This document shows positions 6,044 through 14,215 of a stretch of 21,811 bases of DNA, in pieces. The stretch is from RGIG8775 sp045660295 (GTDB taxonomy: Bacteria; Bacillota; Clostridia; Oscillospirales; CAG-272): NCBI GenBank assembly GCA_045660295.1, contig JAZRDN010000009.1:1-21811 (forward strand). Direction: 5' to 3'. Below the pieces are notes generated by a model. That model saw only the letters and a list, made by a program, of their open reading frames with translations. It was not told the origin of the DNA and did no database searches. Position 1 is the first letter of the stretch. Every line of letters begins with the position of its first letter. The position numbers and the translations under genes are program-made.

Positions 6044-7849
6044 ATGATTCGTTCTCATGTACTTATCTGCGGCGGTACAGGCTGTACCTCGTCCGGCAGT
6101 ATAACACTCCGCGACAAGCTCGCAGAAGAACTCAAAGCTAAAGGTCTTGAAGATGAAATAAAGATCGTCATGACCGGTTGTTTCGGACTTTGTGCTCTCG
6201 GTCCGATCATGATCGTTTATCCTGAAGGAACATTTTACAGCAGAGTAACCGCTGATGATATTCCCGAGATCGTTGATGAGCACCTTATGAAGGGTCGTAT
6301 CGTTGAGCGCCTTGTTTACAATGATACAGGCGCTTCCAAGGGTGAGGAGGAGGCAGTTGCCGCTTCCCTCAGCGAGACAATGTTCTATAAGAAGCAGCAC
6401 CGTGTTGCTCTCCGTAACTGCGGTGTTATCAACCCCGAGGATATCGAAGAGTATATCGCTATGGACGGTTATTTCGCGCTCCATAAGGTGCTTACAGAAA
6501 TGACTCCCGATGACGTTATCCAGACTATTCTTGATTCCGGACTTCGCGGACGCGGAGGCGGCGGATTCCCCACAGGTCTTAAGTGGAAGTTCGCTTCCAA
6601 CAATCGCGGACAGGTTAAGAAGTACGTTGCATGTAACGCCGACGAGGGTGACCCCGGAGCGTTCATGGACCGTTCTATCCTTGAGGGTGACCCCCACGCT
6701 CTTATTGAGGCTATGGCAATTGCCGCTTATGCTATCGGTGCTGATGAGGGTTACGTTTACGTTCGTGCTGAGTATCCCATCGCTGTTCACCGTCTCCAGA
6801 TCGCTATCGATCAGGCAAGAGAGACAGGGCTCCTTGGAAAGAATATCTTCGGCACAGACTTTAACTTCGATATGCAGATCCGTCTTGGCGCGGGCGCGTT
6901 CGTTTGCGGTGAGGAAACAGCTCTTATGACCTCTATCGAGGGTAACAGAGGTGAGCCTCGTCCCCGTCCTCCGTTCCCCGCGGTAAAGGGTCTGTTCGGC
7001 AAACCCACCGTTCTTAATAACGTTGAGACTTACGCAAATATCCCCCAGATCATACTTAAGGGCGCTGATTGGTTCTCCTCTATGGGTACCGAGAAGTCCA
7101 AGGGTACAAAGGTATTTGCTCTTGGCGGTAAGATACAGAACACAGGTCTTGTTGAGATTCCCATGGGTACAACACTCCGTGAGGTCGTTGAGGAGATCGG
7201 TGGCGGTATTCCTAACGGTAAGAAGTTCAAGGCTGCTCAGACAGGTGGTCCTTCCGGCGGATGTATCCCCGCACACCTTATCGATACTCCCATCGACTAC
7301 GATAACCTTCTTGCTATCGGCTCTATGATGGGCTCGGGTGGACTTATAGTTATGGACGAAGACAACTGTATGGTTGATATCGCTAAGTTCTTCCTTGAGT
7401 TTACAGTTGATGAGTCCTGCGGTAAGTGTACACCTTGCCGTGTTGGTACAAAGAGACTTCTTGAGATCCTTGATAAGATCATCTCGGGTAACGGTGAGCT
7501 TGAAGACCTTGACCGTATGGAAGAGCTCTGCAACTACATAAAGAGCGCATCTCTCTGCGGACTTGGACAGACCGCTCCCAACCCCGTTATTTCCACACTT
7601 CGTTACTTCAAAGACGAGTACATCGCTCATATCGTGGACAAGAAGTGTCCCGCGGGCGTATGTAAGAGCCTCCTTCAGTATAAGATAATCGAGGATAAGT
7701 GTAAGGGCTGTACCGCCTGCGCACGCGTATGTCCCGTTGGCGCGATCAGCGGCGCGGTCAAAACTCCTCACGTTATCGATACTGCTAAGTGTATCAAGTG
7801 CGGCGCTTGTATGGACAAGTGTAAGTTTGGCGCAATTATCAAGGCGTAA
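6044..7849 (+). CDS. hndC: Bifurcating hydrogenase flavoprotein subunit HndC (HydB, NuoF-like)
   Basis: This 601-residue subunit carries the FMN and NAD(P)H sites of the electron-bifurcating hydrogenase. Domains in order: a thioredoxin-like [2Fe-2S] domain (C9, C14, C46, C50), the NuoF fold with GLRGRGGGGFPTGLKW (166-181) and VACNADEGDPGAFMDR for flavin and nucleotide, then an SLBB domain. Next is the NuoF [4Fe-4S] site ESCGKCTPCR (C459, C462, C465, plus C505). Last is a C-terminal 2x[4Fe-4S] ferredoxin (C553, C556, C559, C563; C583, C586, C589, C593). The extra N- and C-terminal domains distinguish HydB/HndC from complex I NuoF. AGGAGG lies ten bases before the ATG. Strong codon bias suggests high expression. 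Length is normal. Confidence 0.95.
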   Translation: MIRSHVLICGGTGCTSSGSITLRDKLAEELKAKGLEDEIKIVMTGCFGLCALGPIMIVYPEGTFYSRVTADDIPEIVDEHLMKGRIVERLVYNDTGASKGEEEAVAASLSETMFYKKQHRVALRNCGVINPEDIEEYIAMDGYFALHKVLTEMTPDDVIQTILDSGLRGRGGGGFPTGLKWKFASNNRGQVKKYVACNADEGDPGAFMDRSILEGDPHALIEAMAIAAYAIGADEGYVYVRAEYPIAVHRLQIAIDQARETGLLGKNIFGTDFNFDMQIRLGAGAFVCGEETALMTSIEGNRGEPRPRPPFPAVKGLFGKPTVLNNVETYANIPQIILKGADWFSSMGTEKSKGTKVFALGGKIQNTGLVEIPMGTTLREVVEEIGGGIPNGKKFKAAQTGGPSGGCIPAHLIDTPIDYDNLLAIGSMMGSGGLIVMDEDNCMVDIAKFFLEFTVDESCGKCTPCRVGTKRLLEILDKIISGNGELEDLDRMEELCNYIKSASLCGLGQTAPNPVISTLRYFKDEYIAHIVDKKCPAGVCKSLLQYKIIEDKCKGCTACARVCPVGAISGAVKTPHVIDTAKCIKCGACMDKCKFGAIIKA

Positions 7850-7867
7850 AGAAAGGAGAACCCAACT

Positions 7868-9619
7868 ATGGAAACAGTAAATATTAAAATAAATGGTATG
7901 GATTATGCCGTTCCTCAGGGTTCGACAGTCCTTGAAGCAGCTCGCGCTGCAAAAATAGAGATCCCCACACTTTGCTACCTTAAGGATATCAACGCGATCG
8001 GCGCATGCCGTCTTTGCCTTGTTGAGGTTTCCGAGGGCGGCAGACCCTTCAGAATGGTAACCGCTTGCGTTTACCCCGTAACAGAGGGTATGGAGGTTCT
8101 TACAAACACCCCCAAGATCATGAAATCGAGAAAGCTCAACCTTGAGCTTGTTCTCTCTAACCACGATAAGAAGTGCCTTTCCTGCACACGTAACACAACC
8201 TGCGAGCTTCAGAAGCTTTGCAATGAGTACGGCGTAGATGAAAGCTACTTCAAGGGCGAAATGAACAAGTATGAGATCGATGATTCCGCGCCCATTATCC
8301 GTGATAACAATAAGTGTATCCTTTGCCGCCGTTGCGTAGCCGTTTGTTCTAAGGTTCAGGGCATTGGCGTTATCGGCGCAAATGACCGTGGCTTTGATAC
8401 ACATATCGCTTCCGCATTCGAGACCAAGCTTGGCGACAACGCTTGTATCAACTGCGGTCAGTGTATCGTTGCTTGTCCCACAGGTGCTCTTTACGAGAGA
8501 GACGATACAGATAAGGTTATGGAAGCTATCGCGGATCCTTCCAAGAAGGTATACATCTGCACAGCTCCATCCGTACGCGCGCAGATCGGTGAGTGCTTCG
8601 GCTACGAGCCCGGTACAGACGTTGAGGGTAAGATGGTTGCCGCTATCAAGCGTCTCGGATTTGACGGCGTGTTCGATATGAATCTTACCGCTGACCTTAC
8701 AATTATGGAAGAAGCAACAGAATTCCTCGGCAGAGTTAAGAATGGCGGAGTTCTTCCCATGATCACATCTTGCTCGCCCGGATGGATCAAGTTCTGTGAG
8801 CATTACTATCCCGAAATGACTGAGAATCTTTCTACATGTAAGTCTCCTCAGCAGATGTTCGGCGCGGTTGTTAAGACATACTTTGCTGAAAAAGAGGGAA
8901 TTGATCCTAAGGATATCTTCTTTGTATCCGCAATTCCTTGTACCGCAAAGAAGTTTGAGGTAGGACGTGACGGCGAGTCTGCCGCAGGCGTTCCCGACGT
9001 TGACGTAGCTATCACAACAAGAGAGCTCGGCAGAATGATCGAGAAGGCAGGAATCAAGTTCAGAGAGCTTGACGATGAAGCATTCGACATTCCGTTCGAT
9101 ATCGGCTCGAGCGCAGGCGCTATCTTCGGCGCAACAGGCGGTGTTATGGAGGCAGCTCTCCGTACAGCGGCTGAGGTTATCGAGGGCAAGCCTCTCCAGC
9201 AGCTTGAGTTTAACGAAGTAAGAGGAACAGAAGGCGTTAAGTTCGCTTCCTATAAGCTTGGTGACATTACCCTTAATGTTGCGGTAGCAAGCGGAACAGC
9301 TAACGCAAGAAAGCTCCTTGATGACGTTAAGGCAGGCAAGGTTGACGTACAGTTTATCGAGGTTATGGGATGTCCCGGCGGTTGTGTAAACGGCGGCGGA
9401 CAGCCTCACCAGCCCGCGGCTGTTCGCGAGACTGTTGACCTCAGAGCAGTTCGTGCGGCAGTTCTTTACAACGATGACGCTAAGGCTGACCTTAGAAAGT
9501 CTCATGAGAACTCTGCTGTTAAGAAGCTCTACGACGAGTATTTCGGCGAGCCCAATAGCCATAAGGCACACGAGATTCTCCATACTCACTACGTAAAGCG
9601 CGGTGTTTACAACAAGTAA
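7868..9619 (+). CDS. hndD: [FeFe] hydrogenase catalytic subunit HndD (HydA)
   Basis: This 583-residue catalytic subunit interconverts protons and H2. Domains: plant-type [2Fe-2S] (C36, C47, C50, C67); His-Cys [4Fe-4S] site (H99, C103, C106, C112); two ferredoxin clusters (C150, C153, C156, C160; C193, C196, C199, C203); then the H-domain with ITSCSPGW (299-306), IPCTAKKFE (356-364) and IEVMGCPGGCVNGGG (497-511), and a C-terminal small-subunit-like region with SHENSAVKKLYDEYFG. The first loop reads TSCSP instead of TSCCP, so only one of the two usual adjacent cysteines is present. I recall this variant from HndD-type enzymes. AAAGGAG precedes the start. The gene closes the operon before a strong terminator. 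Confidence 0.96.
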   Translation: METVNIKINGMDYAVPQGSTVLEAARAAKIEIPTLCYLKDINAIGACRLCLVEVSEGGRPFRMVTACVYPVTEGMEVLTNTPKIMKSRKLNLELVLSNHDKKCLSCTRNTTCELQKLCNEYGVDESYFKGEMNKYEIDDSAPIIRDNNKCILCRRCVAVCSKVQGIGVIGANDRGFDTHIASAFETKLGDNACINCGQCIVACPTGALYERDDTDKVMEAIADPSKKVYICTAPSVRAQIGECFGYEPGTDVEGKMVAAIKRLGFDGVFDMNLTADLTIMEEATEFLGRVKNGGVLPMITSCSPGWIKFCEHYYPEMTENLSTCKSPQQMFGAVVKTYFAEKEGIDPKDIFFVSAIPCTAKKFEVGRDGESAAGVPDVDVAITTRELGRMIEKAGIKFRELDDEAFDIPFDIGSSAGAIFGATGGVMEAALRTAAEVIEGKPLQQLEFNEVRGTEGVKFASYKLGDITLNVAVASGTANARKLLDDVKAGKVDVQFIEVMGCPGGCVNGGGQPHQPAAVRETVDLRAVRAAVLYNDDAKADLRKSHENSAVKKLYDEYFGEPNSHKAHEILHTHYVKRGVYNK

Positions 9620-9630
9620 TTAAATACCCG

Positions 9631-9658
9631 ACGGGGGCGTTTAGACGCCCCCGTTTTT
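9631..9658 (+). terminator. Intrinsic terminator of the hydrogenase operon
   Basis: ACGGGGGCGT (9631-9640) and ACGCCCCCGT (9645-9654) form a perfect 10-bp GC-rich stem with a TTAG loop, followed by TTTT. It begins 12 bases after the hndD stop codon and cleanly separates the hydrogenase operon from the GntR operon. Confidence 0.95.
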
Positions 9659-9703
9659 CATTTACTTCTTTGAAAAGAAATTTCATAAAAATTTCCAAAG
9701 CTA

Positions 9704-9732
9704 TTGACAAATCTGCTTGATATTGGTATAAT
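9704..9732 (+). promoter_or_regulatory. Consensus promoter of the GntR-ABC operon
   Basis: TTGACA (9704-9709), an exact 17-base spacer, and TATAAT (9727-9732): a perfect sigma-A-type promoter, as expected for a gene kept quiet by a repressor. Transcription should start near 9739, inside the palindrome at 9734-9762. Confidence 0.93.
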
Positions 9733-9733
9733 A

Positions 9734-9762
9734 CAACTGTACTAACACATATAGTACAGTTG
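9734..9762 (+). promoter_or_regulatory. Operator palindrome for the GntR regulator
   Basis: CAACTGTACTA (9734-9744) and TAGTACAGTTG (9752-9762) are perfect 11-bp inverted repeats separated by seven bases. The site starts one base after the -10 box, covers the predicted transcription start, and lies upstream of the AGGAGG of the GntR gene. GntR proteins of the YtrA type bind such palindromes, so autorepression is the natural reading. Binding itself is inferred. Confidence 0.85.
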
Positions 9763-9780
9763 ACGAAAGGAGGAAAATAA

Positions 9781-10149
9781 ATGCTTGTAGTAGATAAAAT
9801 GTCAAGAACGCCCATTTACGAGCAGATCGAAGAGGGAATAAAGCGCGAAATAATTACAGGTATTCTTAAGGAACGCGACCAGCTTCCGTCCATAAGAGAG
9901 CTGTCTGTAATACTGTCCACTAACCCCAATACCGTGCAGAAGGCATTCATGGAGCTGGATCGCGCGGGAATAATCGTGTCAACCCCGGGGCGCGGTTGCT
10001 TTGTAGCCGATAACGCGGTTGAAAATATCCGCGAGGGGCTCAAGCGCAAGATTGACGAGATCAAAGAGCTTGCAAAAACGCTTGCTAATGCGGAAATAGA
10101 TGAAAAAACCGTGGTTGAAGCGATAAAAAGCGTCTACAAAGCAAAATAA
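9781..10149 (+). CDS. GntR-family transcriptional regulator, YtrA subfamily
   Basis: This 122-residue protein has an N-terminal winged helix-turn-helix (about 10-75, with IYEQIEEGIKREIITG, QLPSIRELS, NPNTVQKAFMELDRAGII and GRGCFV). Only a short helical tail of about 45 residues follows. The missing large effector domain is typical of the YtrA subfamily, whose members control adjacent ABC transporters, often in response to cell-envelope stress. AAAGGAGGAAAATAA precedes the start. The gene is first of three in an operon with a consensus promoter overlapped by a perfect palindrome, and so probably represses itself and the transporter. The inducer cannot be deduced. Confidence 0.93.
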   Translation: MLVVDKMSRTPIYEQIEEGIKREIITGILKERDQLPSIRELSVILSTNPNTVQKAFMELDRAGIIVSTPGRGCFVADNAVENIREGLKRKIDEIKELAKTLANAEIDEKTVVEAIKSVYKAK

Positions 10150-10168
10150 TTAAGAAAGGAAGATAGCT

Positions 10169-11068
10169 ATGATTTGTGCAAAAAATCTTACAATGAAATT
10201 CGAAGATTTCACAGCGCTGAAAAATCTCAACTGCGAAATCCCCGAAGCATGTATATACGGACTTGTCGGCAGTAACGGTGCGGGCAAATCCACCTTCTTA
10301 AGACTTATAAGCGGAATCTATCGCCCCGATAGCGGCGAGGTGAACTTCGACGGTAAGCCTGTTTATGAAAATCCCGAGGTGAAGAAGAAAATTCTCTACG
10401 TTCCTGATGAGCTTTATTTCTTGCCTCAGTCAAATATGGTGAGAATGGCGGAGTTCTATAGCGCCATATATGAGAACTTCAATTATGAGCGTTTTCATAA
10501 TCTTACCAAAACTTTTGGTCTCAATCCAAAGGCAAATATAAACACTTTTTCAAAGGGTATGAAACGCCAGGCGGCAACTATACTCGCACTTTCGTCCATG
10601 CCTGATTTCCTGTTTTTCGATGAGACCTTTGACGGACTCGATCCCGTCATGAGAAATCTCGTAAAGCAGGTGATCTATAACGACGTGCTCGAAAGAAAAA
10701 CAACTACTATAATAACCTCACACTCGCTCCGCGAGCTTGAGGATACCTGCGACCAGCTTGCGCTTTTGCATAAGGGCGGTATAGTCTTTGAAAGTGATAT
10801 TCAAGACCTTAAGACCGCGCTCTTTAAGGTGCAGGTGGCGTTCAACGGAGAATATGACAAAGAACGCTTTGCGGGCATAGAAATGCTTGACTATAATCAG
10901 GTGGGCTCTGTTTGCACCTTTATCGCAAGAGGAGATAAGGATGAGGTCGTGTCAAAGATTCGTGCCCTTGATCCCGTGATACTCGACGTGCTTCCGCTTA
11001 ATCTTGAGGAAGTGTTTATATACGAAATGGAAAGCCTTGGATATGCCTTCAAGGAAATTCTAATGTAA
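10169..11068 (+). CDS. ABC transporter ATP-binding protein
   Basis: This 299-residue nucleotide-binding subunit has Walker A GSNGAGKS (34-41), signature FSKGM (127-131) in place of LSGGQ, Walker B FLFFDE (147-152), D-loop GLDP (156-159) and H-loop His185. The last 90 residues form a C-terminal extension like those in ABC-2-type exporters of the YtrB/BcrA kind. AAAGGAAG precedes the ATG. It lies 19 bases behind the GntR gene and 13 bases before the permease, with which it should form a membrane-associated complex. The substrate is unknown; drug or peptide export, or relief of envelope stress, fits the YtrA-type regulator. Confidence 0.92.
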   Translation: MICAKNLTMKFEDFTALKNLNCEIPEACIYGLVGSNGAGKSTFLRLISGIYRPDSGEVNFDGKPVYENPEVKKKILYVPDELYFLPQSNMVRMAEFYSAIYENFNYERFHNLTKTFGLNPKANINTFSKGMKRQAATILALSSMPDFLFFDETFDGLDPVMRNLVKQVIYNDVLERKTTTIITSHSLRELEDTCDQLALLHKGGIVFESDIQDLKTALFKVQVAFNGEYDKERFAGIEMLDYNQVGSVCTFIARGDKDEVVSKIRALDPVILDVLPLNLEEVFIYEMESLGYAFKEILM

Positions 11069-11081
11069 GGAGGATACGACC

Positions 11082-13289
11082 GTGACAAACTTTTTCTCTA
11101 AAAATCTTTATGTTCAAGGACTAAAGAAAATAAAGATAAGCGGTATTGCCTTCTCTTTGATAATCATTCTTCTTAATGCCTTTATTCCGATAATCGGAAT
11201 AATAGATAGCTCGAGCTACAGCTCGTTTTACAGAGGGCTTGAGCTTGTTGAGCCTAATATGGTGGTTCCGTTCTGTATGCTGGTTATACTGTTGGTTCCC
11301 ATACTTGCGCACGATATGTTCTCGTTCCTCAACGAGCGAAATCAATCTGACTTTTATCACTCTATACCTCAAAAGCGATCATGCGTTTATATCAGCTTTA
11401 CTGCCGCCGTTCTTACATGGGCGTTCGTTACCATAACAGTAAGCACTCTGCTTAATGCTGTTTTGTGGAGCTTGGCAAGCGGGTATACCTTTACTTTCAG
11501 AACCATCATTCTCGGAATGCTTCCGTTCTTGGTTCTTTCGGTGCAGATGGCGGGTGTTATGATACTTGCCATGACGGTTACGGGAACTAAAACATCTAAC
11601 TTTCTCGTAGCAATTCTTTTCCTGCTTTTCTTCCGCTCTATGAGCGCCTTCTGCGTTACCGCGCTCGACGAGATAGCTCCAATACTAAATGTTGACTACG
11701 GAATATTCAAATATTTCGGTTTGGAGTTTTTCCTTCCGTTCTCGCTTATGCTTGGAATCTTCGACGGCGAGGCAAGCGTATTTGTGGACGCAAAGCTTCA
11801 GATATACAGCCTGATCGTGGGTATACTATTCCTCGTGATCGGAGGAATAACCTACAATAAGCGTCGCAGTGAAAGTGCCTCGAAGAGTGCGCCAAGTAAA
11901 TTGCTTCAGCACATCTATCGGTTTGCGGTAACGCTTCCGTTCGTCTTTATGATAGCATTCTTTATTATAGTGGACGGTGTTCAATCTTATCAGATAATAC
12001 TCGTTATTATTGCTGTGTTGGTGTACGTGCTTTACGAGCTCATAACCACCAAGAAGATAAAGAACGTCGTAAGGTCGCTTCCATTGATGATAATTCCCGT
12101 AGTCGTGACGGTTCTTATGGTCAGCGGTATCTATATGACAAGCAACGTTATATATAATGATAAATTTACCGCGGACGAGGTGGATAGCTTCTGCTTTACA
12201 AATTACTACTCAAGCACTTATGAGAGAAGGATAACGGACGGAGTATTTGTTAAGAGCGAAAGAGCGGGCGAGATACTTGCCGACGCTTTGGAATACTCGA
12301 TGAATGGAGAGTATCATTTGAGCACCGTTTACGAGAGGGTTCTCATAAAGCTTGACAGCGGCAGAGTGATGGCGAGAAACTTGCATATTCCCGATGAGGA
12401 ATATAATGAGCTTCAGAATATTCTTTTCAACTCTCCCGACTTTTATAACGAATACCTTAAGCTGCCGCACCCCAATGAGATAACAACCGCTTATGCCTAT
12501 AGCGGATTGAGCGGAGCGGATACGATAAGCCTTTACCGTTCGTTCTATGAGGAGTATAATACTCTGTCCTACAGCGATAAGCTCAGGATAAAGAATCCCC
12601 AGGGCGAGTATGTCTCGGTAGGAAACATCTCGCTGTCCGGATATATGGACGGACGCAGTTACAGCGCGTACTATAACATTGTGTTCGAGCTGTTGCCCAA
12701 GACCGCCGTGATGTATATTAATCTGCTCGAGGGCACGGGTGATTACGTATATTACAAAGATGGCTTAAAGAACGCGGTAAGCGATTTGGCTTATTATAAG
12801 GAGCATATTCAAGACGGAGACGTTGATTATGCGTACGGCTCAATATCCCTGTCAAAGGTGGTTGGCAGATTAGACAACGGAAGCGTTGAACTGACCTATA
12901 AAGGGGAAGATGAGGAGATGGTCAGTGCTGTTTACGAAATATTGAGTCTTGTTTTAAGCGATGAGGGCTCGTTTGATTACTCAGATCCCGAAAAGCTGTA
13001 TCGACTTAATTTCTACGTTGATATGGGACTTTCTGATAGCTTCGCGGAAAAGACCGAAGAAACCGTCATCGTCGAAGCGGAGCATACCTCGGCAGACCTT
13101 ATAGGCGGGTCATCTCTTTCATTAGCACCAAGCGTTGATGTTGCGGTTCCCGAGATTTACTATGACCGCAATTTTTATGCAAACGAAGACCTTTTTATAA
13201 GCATCAGCGACGAGAATATGGCAAAAATATCGTTAATAGTTTATAATGCGAACGTAGAAAAGATACCGAATAAAGATGTAACCGAATAA
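11082..13289 (+). CDS. ABC transporter permease with large extracytoplasmic domain
   Basis: This 735-residue membrane protein starts at GTG 11082, nine bases after AGGAGG. Hydrophobic segments cluster in the first half: about 22-42, 62-76, 105-130, 143-166, 172-192, 238-257, 284-300, 305-320 and 335-352. The remaining roughly 380 residues are polar, rich in tyrosine and acidic residues, and end after a final predicted beta-rich region, as expected for an extracellular domain. This layout resembles the large clostridial permeases that accompany YtrA/ABC pairs (DUF6449-like C-terminus, from memory). It shares the operon with the ATPase and probably acts as its membrane partner. The substrate is not deducible. 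Confidence 0.8.
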   Translation: MTNFFSKNLYVQGLKKIKISGIAFSLIIILLNAFIPIIGIIDSSSYSSFYRGLELVEPNMVVPFCMLVILLVPILAHDMFSFLNERNQSDFYHSIPQKRSCVYISFTAAVLTWAFVTITVSTLLNAVLWSLASGYTFTFRTIILGMLPFLVLSVQMAGVMILAMTVTGTKTSNFLVAILFLLFFRSMSAFCVTALDEIAPILNVDYGIFKYFGLEFFLPFSLMLGIFDGEASVFVDAKLQIYSLIVGILFLVIGGITYNKRRSESASKSAPSKLLQHIYRFAVTLPFVFMIAFFIIVDGVQSYQIILVIIAVLVYVLYELITTKKIKNVVRSLPLMIIPVVVTVLMVSGIYMTSNVIYNDKFTADEVDSFCFTNYYSSTYERRITDGVFVKSERAGEILADALEYSMNGEYHLSTVYERVLIKLDSGRVMARNLHIPDEEYNELQNILFNSPDFYNEYLKLPHPNEITTAYAYSGLSGADTISLYRSFYEEYNTLSYSDKLRIKNPQGEYVSVGNISLSGYMDGRSYSAYYNIVFELLPKTAVMYINLLEGTGDYVYYKDGLKNAVSDLAYYKEHIQDGDVDYAYGSISLSKVVGRLDNGSVELTYKGEDEEMVSAVYEILSLVLSDEGSFDYSDPEKLYRLNFYVDMGLSDSFAEKTEETVIVEAEHTSADLIGGSSLSLAPSVDVAVPEIYYDRNFYANEDLFISISDENMAKISLIVYNANVEKIPNKDVTE

Positions 13290-13299
13290 AAAATCAAAA

Positions 13300-13338
13300 A
13301 GCCTTCCGCAAATACCGCGGAAGGCTGATTTTATTTTT
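13300..13338. terminator. Bidirectional terminator between convergent genes
   Basis: AGCCTTCCGC (13300-13309) and GCGGAAGGCT (13317-13326) form a perfect 10-bp stem with a seven-base loop. GATTTTATTTTTT follows on the plus strand. On the minus strand the stem is followed by TTTTTGATTTTTTATT. It therefore serves the ABC permease on the plus strand, and probably the EamA gene on the minus strand, whose last codons overlap the plus-strand tail. Confidence 0.92.
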
Positions 13339-14206
13339 TGTCTGGAATTTCGCTTACAAACGCCGCTCCCAGTATCATGACCGCGCCTATAACTCCGAAA
13401 ATGTCCATAGGCTCGTGTAAGAGAAGGGCTGATAAAACTATTGCTACAATTGGGTCTATATAACTGAATATCGCCACCGTGTGAGAGGGCAGCTTGCCGA
13501 TAGAGCCGAAATAAAGCGCGTAAGAGATACCCGTGTGAACGATTCCCACTACCAAAAGCAGTATAACGGTGGGGAGAGTAAATTCTATTGTACCGAAATT
13601 TTCTGTAATCAGCGTGTAGGGAAGCAGAACGAGAGCCGCTATTCCAAGCTGCATAAAGGTCTTGTCAAATGTGGGAATATCCGTCAGCTTTTTGTTTAGC
13701 AGAATTACTGACGCATAGAATATCGCCGCCCCTATGCCAAGCAGAATTCCTTTTATCTCCGAAAAAGCAAAGCTTTCCAGACCGAGTATTCCCGAAACGA
13801 ACACCATGCCCGCAAGAGCGGTAAGTACACAGATCAGCTTTTTCGCCGTCAGCCTTTCGCCAAGTACAAGCGGCGAGGCAAGGATAACGAATATAGGCGC
13901 TAAATAATAGCAAAGCGTCGCCGTGGCAACTGTGGTGTAACGGTAGCTTTCAAAAAGCAGTATCCAGTTGATGCCGATAAAGGCGCTTGAAAAAAACAAC
14001 GGAATAAATTTTTTCTTTATCAGCCCCCATGATATTTCCGAATGGCGAACCAATATCACCGCAAGTAAGAAAATCATACCGATAAAGCCTCGTATCATGG
14101 CTATTATCGATGATGGGACGGGAATGTACTTTACAAAGATTCCAATCGTGCCGAAAACGGTCATCGAGGCTATAAGCCCAAGCTTTGGATAAAGTGATTT
14201 TTTCAT
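13331..14206 (-). CDS. EamA/DMT-family transporter
   Basis: This 291-residue protein is made almost entirely of hydrophobic segments, about ten, arranged as two EamA repeats (roughly 5-135 and 150-285). Family-like elements include the N-terminal LGLIASMTVFGTIGIFVKY, a GINWILLF segment in the first repeat, and the second-repeat segments SYIDPIVAIVLSALLLHEPM and FGVIGAVMILGAAF. DMT transporters are mostly inner-membrane exporters of metabolites or amino acids; the substrate cannot be predicted. AAGGAG lies six bases before the ATG. It starts nine bases after the stop of the ion transporter, so the two are co-transcribed from the promoter at 15360-15387. Confidence 0.92.
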   Translation of the reverse strand: MKKSLYPKLGLIASMTVFGTIGIFVKYIPVPSSIIAMIRGFIGMIFLLAVILVRHSEISWGLIKKKFIPLFFSSAFIGINWILLFESYRYTTVATATLCYYLAPIFVILASPLVLGERLTAKKLICVLTALAGMVFVSGILGLESFAFSEIKGILLGIGAAIFYASVILLNKKLTDIPTFDKTFMQLGIAALVLLPYTLITENFGTIEFTLPTVILLLVVGIVHTGISYALYFGSIGKLPSHTVAIFSYIDPIVAIVLSALLLHEPMDIFGVIGAVMILGAAFVSEIPDKK

Positions 14207-14215
14207 AAAAACTCC

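Noticed and set aside
6026..9589. 1187-codon open frame on the minus strand opposite hndC-hndD
   Set aside because: It is codon-register antisense to two certain genes, spans their junction, and arises from avoidance of TTA/CTA/TCA codons; the translation resembles no protein.
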